Below, piece after piece: positions 45,028 to 52,062 of a DNA stretch of 64,000 nt. The notes beneath the pieces are model-generated. The model was given only the letters and a program-made list of their open reading frames with translations, searched no databases and was not told the DNA's origin. This DNA comes from Arthrobacter sp. FW306-07-I (GTDB lineage: Bacteria; Actinomycetota; Actinomycetes; Actinomycetales; Micrococcaceae): NCBI RefSeq assembly GCF_021800405.1, contig NZ_CP084550.1, positions 1,364,001 to 1,428,000 of the forward strand, given 5' to 3'. Made by a program: the position numbers and the translations under genes. The number at the start of each line of letters is the position of its first letter. The first letter of the stretch is position 1.

Positions 45028-46857
45028 TTGGCACACCTTCTTGGCGGCGAAAACCTCACGGTTTCCTACGCAACCCGTACCGTCCTGGACGGCATCACCC
45101 TGGGGCTGGAGGAAGGCGACCGGATCGGCATGGTGGGCCGCAACGGCGACGGCAAGTCCACCCTGATGCGGCTCCTGGCCCTGCGCTCCACCCCTGACTC
45201 CGGCCGGGTCACCAAGCGCGGCGACGTCAACGTGGGCTACCTGGACCAAAGCGACGTGCTCGACGGCGACCTGACGGTGGGTGCCGCCATTGTGGGGGAC
45301 CAAGCGGACTACGAATGGGCACGCAACCCCCGGATCCGGGAGATCATGGGTGGCCTGGTGTCCGACGTCGACTGGCATGCGAACGTCCACGCCCTCTCGG
45401 GTGGGCAGAAGCGGCGGGTGGCGCTGGCCAAACTGCTCATCGAGGACCACGACGTCATCATGCTGGACGAGCCCACCAACCACCTCGACGTCGAGGGGGT
45501 TGCCTGGCTGGCCCGGCACCTGAAGACACGGTGGAGGGCCAACCAGGGCGCCTTCCTGGTGGTCACGCACGACCGCTGGTTCCTCGACGAAGTCTGCACC
45601 AAGACGTGGGAAGTCCATGACGGGATCGTGGACCCGTTCGAGGGCGGCTACGCCGCGTATGTCCTGGCCCGCGCGGAGCGTGACCGGATGGCGTCCGTGG
45701 TGGAAGGCAAGCGCCAGCAGCTGGTCAAGAAGGAGCTTGCCTGGCTCCGCCGCGGTGCCCCGGCCCGCACCGCCAAACCCAAGTTCCGGATCGAGGCGGC
45801 CAACGCCCTGATCGCCGACGTTCCCGCGCCGCGCGATTCCATGGCGCTGAACAAGATGGCCACTGCGCGCCAGGGCAAGGATGTCCTGGACCTGGAAAAT
45901 GTCTCGCTGAACTTCCGGGGCGGCGATGCCGGCCGGAAGCTTTTCGACAACATCACCCTCCGCTTGGCCCCGGGGGAGCGGTTGGGCCTGGTGGGCGTCA
46001 ACGGTGCCGGCAAGACCACCCTCCTGAAGCTGCTCAACGGCGAGATCACGCCTGACGCCGGCAAGGTGAAGAGGGGAAAGACGGTAGTCACCGCGGTCCT
46101 CACCCAGGAAGTCAAGGAGCTCGACGACGTCGCGGACCTGCGCGTCATCGAAGTCATCGAGCGGGAAAAGCGTTCTTTCAACGTCGGCGGCAAGGAATTC
46201 AGCGCAGGCCAGCTCGTGGAGCAGCTCGGCTTCACCAACGAGAAGCAGTGGACGCCAGTCAGGGACTTGTCCGGCGGTGAGCGGCGCCGCCTGCAGCTGC
46301 TCCGGCTGCTGGTGGGCGAACCCAACGTGCTGATGCTCGATGAGCCCACCAACGACCTCGACACCGACACCCTTGCCGCCGTCGAGGATGTGCTGGACGG
46401 CTGGCCCGGAACCCTGGTGGTGGTCAGCCATGACCGCTATCTGCTCGAACGCGTCACCGACCACCAGATGGCACTGCTGGGCGACGGCAAGCTCCGCGGC
46501 CTGCCCGGCGGCGTGGACCAGTACCTTGAGTTGCGTGAAGCTGCCCTGGCCGGCTCCACCGTGACCGGTGGCGGAAACCCCGTCACCAGCGCCGGCCAGG
46601 CCCAGCAGGCTGGCACGGCCTCCGGCCCTTCGGAAGCCGAAAAGCGCGAGGCCCGCAAGGCCCTCAACAGGATCGAGCGCCAGCTCAAAAAGCTCGACCA
46701 GCAGGAAAAGAAACTCCACGACGACATGGTCAAGAGCACGGAGAAGTCCGACTTCGACGCCCTCGCCAAACAGAACAGCGACCTGAAAGACCTGGCCGAG
46801 GAAAAGGACGCCCTGGAAATGGAGTGGCTGGAGTCCTCAGAACTCCTGGGCGACTGA
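45028..46857 (+). CDS. ABC-F family ATP-binding protein
   Basis: Two fused ABC ATPase domains without membrane helices, 609 aa. Domain 1: Walker A GRNGDGKS and signature LSGGQKRRVAL; domain 2: Walker A GVNGAGKT and signature LSGGERRRLQL; both have DEPTNHLD/DEPTNDLD Walker B boxes. A C-terminal coiled coil (about 545-600, rich in K/E/Q) resembles Uup. Members act on ribosomes; a transport role is unlikely. The start appears to be TTG 45028, 33 nt after ispE. From memory this gene neighbours ispE in other actinobacteria. Confidence 0.92.
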   Translation: MAHLLGGENLTVSYATRTVLDGITLGLEEGDRIGMVGRNGDGKSTLMRLLALRSTPDSGRVTKRGDVNVGYLDQSDVLDGDLTVGAAIVGDQADYEWARNPRIREIMGGLVSDVDWHANVHALSGGQKRRVALAKLLIEDHDVIMLDEPTNHLDVEGVAWLARHLKTRWRANQGAFLVVTHDRWFLDEVCTKTWEVHDGIVDPFEGGYAAYVLARAERDRMASVVEGKRQQLVKKELAWLRRGAPARTAKPKFRIEAANALIADVPAPRDSMALNKMATARQGKDVLDLENVSLNFRGGDAGRKLFDNITLRLAPGERLGLVGVNGAGKTTLLKLLNGEITPDAGKVKRGKTVVTAVLTQEVKELDDVADLRVIEVIEREKRSFNVGGKEFSAGQLVEQLGFTNEKQWTPVRDLSGGERRRLQLLRLLVGEPNVLMLDEPTNDLDTDTLAAVEDVLDGWPGTLVVVSHDRYLLERVTDHQMALLGDGKLRGLPGGVDQYLELREAALAGSTVTGGGNPVTSAGQAQQAGTASGPSEAEKREARKALNRIERQLKKLDQQEKKLHDDMVKSTEKSDFDALAKQNSDLKDLAEEKDALEMEWLESSELLGD

Positions 46858-46968
46858 CAAAGGCGACGCCGGCACATGGGAGTGGGGCGGCTGTCCGGCA
46901 GCGTGCGTCAAAGCGACGAAGGAGCAGCACGCAGAGGACAGGTGCCCCGCGCCCGAAGGCGACCACGG
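46858..46968. other. Convergent spacer with an imperfect hairpin
   Basis: CTGTCC (46891-46896) pairs with GGACAG (46936-46941) and GCGTGC (46901-46906) with GCACGC (46927-46932), which may terminate both converging transcripts. The 14-mer GGCGACGCCGGCAC at 46862-46875 is shared with 7562-7575 in the IS-interrupted terminator. Confidence 0.4.
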
Positions 46969-47595
46969 CTAAGGTTCAGACTGCAGCTCAGGGTCTTTCT
47001 TGAGGCCGGTCAGGCCGTTCCAGGCGAGGTTGACCAGATGCGCTGCGACGGTGTTCTTGTCCGGCTGGCGGCTGTCCTGCCACCATTGGCCGGTCATTGC
47101 CACCATACCGACGAGCATTTGCGCGTACATGGCGCCGTCCTCGCCGCTAAGCCCGCGGCGCGAGAATTCGTCGGAGAGGATGTGTTCCACGCGGGCGGTG
47201 ACGTGGGAGAGCAGGGTGGAGAAGGCACCTTCGGGCTGGGACGGGGGAGCGTCGCGCATGAGGATCCGGAAGCCTTCGGTGCGTTCCTCGATGTAGGTGA
47301 GCAGCGCGAGCGCGGCGCGTTCGACGAGAACGCGGGGCTTGGCTTCCTCGGTGAGGGCCGCGTTGATCGCGTCCAGGAGGATATGGAACTCGCGGTCCAC
47401 CACCTCGGTGTACAGCCCTTCCTTGGAACCGAAGTGCTCGTAGATGACTGGTTTGGACACGCCTGCGCAGGCGGCGATTTCCTCGATGGTGGTGCCGTCC
47501 AGCCCGCGGACGGCGAAAAGGCCGCGGCCGACGTCGATCAGCTGGGTCCGGCGCTGCAGGCCAGTCATCCGCGTCCGCGGAAGGTTGTTGCTCAC
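46969..47595 (-). CDS. TetR/AcrR-family transcriptional regulator
   Basis: 208 aa. The N-terminal HTH is typical: LFAVRGLDGTTIEEIA then ACAGVSKPVIYEHFGSK (about residues 27-60). The C-terminal ligand domain (about 75-200) has a WWQDSR segment. Effector and targets are unknown; no transporter is adjacent except the ABC-F gene, which converges. GTG 47595 is chosen; CATGAT lies 6 nt upstream, a near match to the leaderless -10. Longer frames to 47751 cross the tRNA promoter region. Confidence 0.9.
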   Translation of the reverse strand: MSNNLPRTRMTGLQRRTQLIDVGRGLFAVRGLDGTTIEEIAACAGVSKPVIYEHFGSKEGLYTEVVDREFHILLDAINAALTEEAKPRVLVERAALALLTYIEERTEGFRILMRDAPPSQPEGAFSTLLSHVTARVEHILSDEFSRRGLSGEDGAMYAQMLVGMVAMTGQWWQDSRQPDKNTVAAHLVNLAWNGLTGLKKDPELQSEP

Positions 47596-47727
47596 CGTCC
47601 CATCATGCCCCACCGCCGCCGGGCGAATTTGGCCGGACCGGCAGGGTGGAAGGCGCCGTGTCGCGCGGCGCCCTGAACCCATGGCAAAATAGGGACTTGT
47701 GCCCGGGCCTTGAGTCTTTTGGCACGG

Positions 47728-47799
47728 TCCGCTCTGGTGTAACGGCAGCACCCCGGCCTTTGGAGCCGTGGAGTATAGGTTCGAATCCTATGGGCGGAA
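47728..47799 (+). tRNA. tRNA-Gln (anticodon TTG)
   Basis: 72 nt. Acceptor arms TCCGCTC (47728-47734) and GGGCGGA (47792-47798) pair with one G-T; discriminator A at 47799. Anticodon loop CTTTGGA gives TTG. The T loop GGTTCGAATCC is canonical. CCA is not encoded. Confidence 0.95.
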
Positions 47800-47902
47800 C
47801 TGCTGCGCAAGGAGCGATCATGAGGATGGCACCCGGTGTCCGGCGGCCAGGGCCGCTGGAGCACGCAAAGCGCCAGCACAACCAAGCAAGGAGAGCCCGA
47901 AC

Positions 47903-49381
47903 GTGATCCCCGAGAATGCCGGTCCGGCCGCTGTAATCGTTCTGGCAGCAGGTGCCGGCACCCGGATGAAATCGCGTACTCCGAAGATCCTGCACGAGAT
48001 CGGCGGCCTCTCCATGGTGGGCCACGCCCTCCGTGCTGCCCGCAGCATCAATCCACAGCGGCTTGCCATCGTGGTGCGCCACGAACGCGACCTGGTGGAG
48101 GGCCACGTGGCCGCGCTCGACCCGCAGGCCCTCATCGTGGACCAGGACGACGTCCCGGGCACCGGCCGTGCCGTTGAAGCCGCACTCGAGGCGCTGGACG
48201 CCGGGCAGGCCCTGGCGGGAACCGTCGTGGTCACGTATGGCGACGTGCCCCTGCTTTCTGGGGAACTGCTGACCGAGCTCGTCGCCACCCACGAGTTCGA
48301 GGGCAATGCCGTCACGGTTCTCACGGCAGTCCTCGACGACGCCACCGGCTACGGCCGCATCCTCCGCGGCGAGGATGGTTCCGTCACCGGCATCCGCGAA
48401 CACAAGGATTCCTCCGAGGCCGAAAAACTGATCCGCGAAGTCAACTCCGGCATCTACGCCTTCGATGCCGCTGTGCTCCGCGACGCGCTGGGCAAGGTCA
48501 CCACCGACAACGCACAGGGCGAGAAATACCTCACCGACGTGCTGGGACTGGCCCGGGAGGCAGGCGGCCGCGTCGCCGCCGTCGTCACGGCCGACCGCTG
48601 GCAGGTGGAGGGCGCGAATGACCGCGTCCAGCTCGCCGCCCTCGGTGCCGAACTGAACCGCCGCACCGTGGAAGCCTGGATGCGGGCCGGCGTCACCGTG
48701 GTCGACCCGGCCACCACCTGGATCGACTCCTCCGTCACCCTCGACGAGGACGTCCGCCTCCTGCCCAACACCCAGCTGCACGGCGCCACTACCGTGGCGA
48801 GGGACGCCGTCGTGGGCCCCGATACCACCCTGACCGACGTCACCGTAGGCGAGGGCGCCACCGTAGCCCGCACCCACGGTTCCGGCTCTGTGATCGGCCC
48901 GCGCGCCGCCGTCGGCCCCTTCACCTACCTCCGCCCCGGCACGGTGCTGGGCGAGAAGGGCAAGATCGGCGCGTTCTACGAAACCAAGAACGTCACCATC
49001 GGGCGCGGCTCCAAGCTGTCCCACCTGGGCTACGCGGGCGACGCCGAAATCGGCGAGGACACCAACATTGGCTGCGGCAACATCACAGCCAATTACGACG
49101 GCGAGAAGAAGCACCGCACGGTGATCGGCTCCGGCGTCCGTACAGGCTCCAACACCGTCTTTGTTGCCCCGGTCACCGTGGGGGACGGCGCCTACAGCGG
49201 CGCCGGCGCGGTGATCCGCAAAGACGTTCCGGCCGGAGCGCTTGCGCTGAGCGTCGCTGCCCAGCGCAACGCCGAAGGCTGGGTTCCCGCGCACCGTCCG
49301 GGAACCCGCTCCGCCGAACTGGCCCAAGCGGCCACCAATGATTCCTCAAGTACCCCGGCATCTACAGAAGAGGGCAAGTAA
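47903..49381 (+). CDS. glmU: Bifunctional UDP-N-acetylglucosamine pyrophosphorylase / glucosamine-1-phosphate acetyltransferase
   Basis: Makes UDP-GlcNAc for peptidoglycan and other glycans. The N-terminal uridyltransferase has the signature VLAAGAGTRMKS (about residues 14-25), VTYGDVPLL (about 110-118) and GEKYLTDV (about 208-215). The C-terminal left-handed beta-helix acetyltransferase has the hexapeptide repeats, KKSK-like RGSKLSHLGYAGDAE, and NYDGEKKHRTV. GTG 47903 follows AAGGAGAG. 492 aa. The gene starts about 100 nt after tRNA-Gln and is 2 nt before prs, so glmU and prs are an operon. Confidence 0.97.
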   Translation: MIPENAGPAAVIVLAAGAGTRMKSRTPKILHEIGGLSMVGHALRAARSINPQRLAIVVRHERDLVEGHVAALDPQALIVDQDDVPGTGRAVEAALEALDAGQALAGTVVVTYGDVPLLSGELLTELVATHEFEGNAVTVLTAVLDDATGYGRILRGEDGSVTGIREHKDSSEAEKLIREVNSGIYAFDAAVLRDALGKVTTDNAQGEKYLTDVLGLAREAGGRVAAVVTADRWQVEGANDRVQLAALGAELNRRTVEAWMRAGVTVVDPATTWIDSSVTLDEDVRLLPNTQLHGATTVARDAVVGPDTTLTDVTVGEGATVARTHGSGSVIGPRAAVGPFTYLRPGTVLGEKGKIGAFYETKNVTIGRGSKLSHLGYAGDAEIGEDTNIGCGNITANYDGEKKHRTVIGSGVRTGSNTVFVAPVTVGDGAYSGAGAVIRKDVPAGALALSVAAQRNAEGWVPAHRPGTRSAELAQAATNDSSSTPASTEEGK

Positions 49382-49383
49382 CA

Positions 49384-50364
49384 ATGAGCGAAATTACGGC
49401 GCACGGCGAAAAGAAGCTGGTGCTCGCAACAGGGCGGGCCCATCCGGAGCTGGCCCGGGAAATCGCAAAGGAACTGGGCACTGAGCTCCTTCCCGTTGAC
49501 GCCTACGACTTCGCCAACGGCGAGATCTACGTCCGTGCGGGGGAGAGCGTGCGCGGCACCGACGCCTTCGTGATCCAGGCGCACCCCGCGCCGCTGAACA
49601 ACCACCTCATGGAACAGCTGATCATGATCGATTCGCTGAAGCGGGCCTCCGCCAAGCGCATCACCGTGGTGTCGCCGTTCTACCCCTACGCCCGCCAGGA
49701 CAAGAAGGGCCGGGGCCGCGAGCCCATCTCCGCCCGCCTGGTGGCAGACCTCTACAAGACCGCAGGCGCGGACCGCATCATGAGTGTGGACCTGCACACC
49801 TCGCAGATCCAGGGTTTCTTCGACGGCCCCGTCGACCACCTGATGGCCATCCCGCTGCTGGCCGACTACATCCGCACCCGCGTTGAGGCGGACAACATCA
49901 CCGTTGTCTCCCCGGACACCGGACGCGTGCGCGTGGCCGAACAGTGGGCAGAACGCCTGGGCGGGGCGCCGCTGGCCTTCGTGCACAAGAGCCGCGACCT
50001 TACCGTCCCCAACCAGGCCGTCTCCAAGACCGTGGTGGGCCAGATCGAGGGGCGCACCTGCGTCCTGATCGATGACATGATCGACACCGGCGGAACCATC
50101 TCCGGCGCTGTCAATGTATTGAAGAACGCGGGCGCCAAGGACGTCATCATCGCGGCCACCCACGCCGTGTTCTCGGATCCGGCCGCACGCCGGCTTTCGG
50201 AGTCCGGCGCACGGGAAGTGGTGGTCACCAACACCCTCCCGCTTAACTCGTCCCAGCAGTTCCCGCAGCTGACGGTGCTCTCCATCGCACCGCTGATCGC
50301 CCGGGCCATCCGCGAAGTGTTCGACGACGGCTCGGTCACCAGCCTCTTCGACGGCAAGGCCTAA
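49384..50364 (+). CDS. prs: Ribose-phosphate pyrophosphokinase
   Basis: Makes PRPP from ribose-5-phosphate and ATP for nucleotides, His, Trp and (in actinobacteria) decaprenyl-phosphoarabinose. PRPP-synthase motifs: SVDLHTSQIQGFF (about residues 138-150), the flexible-loop RQDKKGRGREPIS (about 104-116) and the PRPP-binding VLIDDMIDTGGT (about 229-240). 326 aa. Begins 2 nt after glmU. A hairpin follows. Confidence 0.97.
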   Translation: MSEITAHGEKKLVLATGRAHPELAREIAKELGTELLPVDAYDFANGEIYVRAGESVRGTDAFVIQAHPAPLNNHLMEQLIMIDSLKRASAKRITVVSPFYPYARQDKKGRGREPISARLVADLYKTAGADRIMSVDLHTSQIQGFFDGPVDHLMAIPLLADYIRTRVEADNITVVSPDTGRVRVAEQWAERLGGAPLAFVHKSRDLTVPNQAVSKTVVGQIEGRTCVLIDDMIDTGGTISGAVNVLKNAGAKDVIIAATHAVFSDPAARRLSESGAREVVVTNTLPLNSSQQFPQLTVLSIAPLIARAIREVFDDGSVTSLFDGKA

Positions 50365-50376
50365 GAGATTCCATAG

Positions 50377-50419
50377 CAGTGCCGGGCCTGTTGGATTTAA
50401 GTTAACGCGCCCGGCACTG
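50377..50419 (+). terminator. Hairpin after prs
   Basis: CAGTGCCGGGC (50377-50387) pairs with GCCCGGCACTG (50409-50419) around a 21-nt AT-rich loop; no T-run. The rplY -10 begins 2 nt later. Confidence 0.6.
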
Positions 50420-50420
50420 G

Positions 50421-50594
50421 TAGGCTCTTTCCGATACCTTGGCGAGGGAGGGCATAGCCTCCGTTATCGACTGGGTCTGCTGGTCCCTTCATGGGGACTG
50501 CCTTCTTGAAGGGCCGCCTTCCGGCCGCCCGGCGTTGAAGGTCACACCAGACCTCCGCCCTTGCTGAACACCGTTTAGTCTTCAAGGAGATTCC
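50421..50594 (+). promoter_or_regulatory. rplY promoter and long leader
   Basis: TAGGCT (50421-50426) is a likely -10, giving a leader of about 160 nt before ATG 50595. The leader holds small stem-loops such as GTCCC(50493-50497)/GGGAC and a GGCCG/CGGCC pair. Long leaders of ribosomal-protein genes can be autoregulatory; no known motif is recognised. Confidence 0.4.
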
Positions 50595-51215
50595 ATGTCT
50601 GAGCAGAAGCTTGCAGCAGAACTGCGCACCGAATTCGGCAAGGGCTACGCCCGCCGCGCCCGCATGAACCACCAGATCCCGGCCGTCATCTACGGCCACG
50701 GCGCAGAGCCCATCCACGTCACCCTGCCGGCAAAGGCCACCACCCTGGCCGTACGCACCCCTAACGCCCTGCTGTCCCTGGACATCAACGGCGAGGGCCA
50801 CCTGGCCCTGGTCAAGGACGTCCAGCGCGATCCGGTAAAGCAGATCATCGAGCACATCGACCTCCTGACCGTCCGCCAGGGCGAGAAGGTTACCGTTGAC
50901 GTCCCGGTGCACGTTGAGGGCGAGACCGCTCCCGGCACCGTTCACAACCTGGAACTGACGGTTGTGTCCCTCGAGGCCGAGGCAACCCACCTGCCCACCG
51001 CCATCGAGGTCAGCGTCGAAGGCCGCGCCGCCGGCGAGCACATCCACGCCTCCGACCTGGTCCTCCCGAAGGGCACCACCCTCCTGACCGACGCCGAAGC
51101 GCTCGTGGTGAACATCTCCGAGGCAGTCGTCATCGCCGAGGAAGAAGAAACCGAAGCTGCCCCCGAGGGCGAAGCAGGGGAAGCTCCTGCAGCCGAAGAA
51201 GCCGCAGCCGAGTAA
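50595..51215 (+). CDS. rplY: 50S ribosomal protein L25 / general stress protein Ctc
   Basis: 5S rRNA-binding protein of the large subunit, in the two-domain Ctc/TL5 form. The N-terminal L25 domain has EFGKGYARRARM (about residues 14-25) and IPAVIYGHG (about 29-37); the C-terminal beta domain (about 95-180) has HNLELTVVSLEAEATHLP. The acidic Ala/Glu tail (about 180-206) is typical of actinobacteria. AAGGAG lies 8 nt before ATG. Followed by a terminator. Confidence 0.96.
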   Translation: MSEQKLAAELRTEFGKGYARRARMNHQIPAVIYGHGAEPIHVTLPAKATTLAVRTPNALLSLDINGEGHLALVKDVQRDPVKQIIEHIDLLTVRQGEKVTVDVPVHVEGETAPGTVHNLELTVVSLEAEATHLPTAIEVSVEGRAAGEHIHASDLVLPKGTTLLTDAEALVVNISEAVVIAEEEETEAAPEGEAGEAPAAEEAAAE

Positions 51216-51233
51216 CCACTCCGCAGTTTCCAG

Positions 51234-51267
51234 CAGTGGCCGGACCCCCAGGGGCCCGGCCACTGCC
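51234..51267 (+). terminator. Terminator after rplY
   Basis: GCAGTGGCCGG (51234-51244) pairs perfectly with CCGGCCACTGC (51257-51267), loop 12 nt. No T-run follows. Confidence 0.65.
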
Positions 51268-51334
51268 ATGTCAGGCCACCGCCGTATCAGCATGCCCTGT
51301 CCGCACGCTTTCCTTCCCGCCCAAGCCGCCCCCA

Positions 51335-51340
51335 TAGGAT
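51335..51340 (+). promoter_or_regulatory. -10 element (TAGGAT) of pth
   Basis: TAGGAT, 7 nt, ATG 51348. Leaderless arrangement, so pth is uncoupled from rplY. Confidence 0.5.
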
Positions 51341-51347
51341 TGACCCC

Positions 51348-51953
51348 ATGACAGATACCTGGCTGATCGTTGGCCTCGGCAACCCCGGCGCGCAATACCA
51401 AGGCAACCGGCACAATGTGGGCCAGATGGTGCTCGACGAACTTGCCGGCCGCATTGGTGCCGGCTTCAAGACGCACAAGGCCCGCGCCCAGGTTCTGGAA
51501 GGCCGGCTGGGCATCGGCGGTCCCCGCGTGGTCCTGGCGAAGCCGATGAGCTACATGAATGTCTCCGGCGGCCCTGTCTCCGCCCTGGCCAACTTCTACG
51601 GCATTCCAGCCGACCACGTTGTGGCCGTCCATGACGAGATCGACATCCCCTTTAACACCGTCAAACTCAAGCTCGGCGGCGGGGAAGGGGGCCATAACGG
51701 CCTCCGGGACATCTCCAAGGCGCTGAGCACCAAGGACTACCTGCGGGTCCGCGTGGGAGTGGGAAGGCCGCCCGGCAGGATGGACACAGCCGACTACGTT
51801 TTGCGGGATTTCGGCACCACGGAACAGAAGGAACTGCCGTTCCTGCTGGATGACGCCGCCGACGCCGTGGAGTCCCTGCTCCGTGACGGGCTCACCGCCG
51901 CACAGCAAAAGTTCCACCCCGCAAAGTCCGGGTCACGCCAGCCGGAATCGTAA
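51348..51953 (+). CDS. pth: Peptidyl-tRNA hydrolase
   Basis: Releases peptides from drop-off peptidyl-tRNA. Signature positions are intact: [17 protein letters not shown] (about residues 9-25, with N14 and catalytic H23), [11 protein letters not shown] (about 65-75) and HDEIDIP / [12 protein letters not shown] (about 96-120). 201 aa. Confidence 0.97.
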   Translation: MTDTWLIVGLGNPGAQYQGNRHNVGQMVLDELAGRIGAGFKTHKARAQVLEGRLGIGGPRVVLAKPMSYMNVSGGPVSALANFYGIPADHVVAVHDEIDIPFNTVKLKLGGGEGGHNGLRDISKALSTKDYLRVRVGVGRPPGRMDTADYVLRDFGTTEQKELPFLLDDAADAVESLLRDGLTAAQQKFHPAKSGSRQPES

Positions 51954-51993
51954 AAGTTCCCTTCGACCCTATTTCCTTGTCTGTGGCAGAGGG

Positions 51994-51999
51994 TACTCT
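51994..51999 (+). promoter_or_regulatory. -10 element (TACTCT) of the LuxR/LAL pair
   Basis: TACTCT, 7 nt, ATG 52007 of the leader ORF. The spacing matches the leaderless layout of neighbouring genes. Confidence 0.4.
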
Positions 52000-52006
52000 T
52001 CTTCCT

Positions 52007-52051
52007 ATGCGGGGGAGCAAAGGGGCTACATCCCGCTATTGCAGGATGTAG
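52007..52051 (+). CDS. Putative 14-codon leader peptide before the first LuxR/LAL gene
   Basis: Leaderless-type ORF MRGSKGATSRYCRM, ending TAG at 52049-52051, 11 nt before the main ATG 52063 and in another frame. An inverted repeat (52026-52033 / 52044-52051) lies inside it, so ribosomes on this ORF would melt the stem. Whether it is translated is unproven. Confidence 0.35.
   Translation: MRGSKGATSRYCRM
52026..52051 (+). promoter_or_regulatory. Hairpin before the ribosome-binding site of the first LuxR/LAL gene
   Basis: CTACATCC (52026-52033) pairs with GGATGTAG (52044-52051) around 10 nt. Its right arm borders the AGGGG ribosome-binding site (52050-52054). It could be an RNA switch or, as DNA, an operator. 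Confidence 0.45.
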
Positions 52052-52062
52052 GGGATAAGTTC

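Noticed and set aside
50443-50594. TTG- or ATG-initiated short ORFs in the rplY leader
   Set aside because: No ribosome-binding site, ordinary non-coding composition, and no link to a -10 spacing as at 52007.
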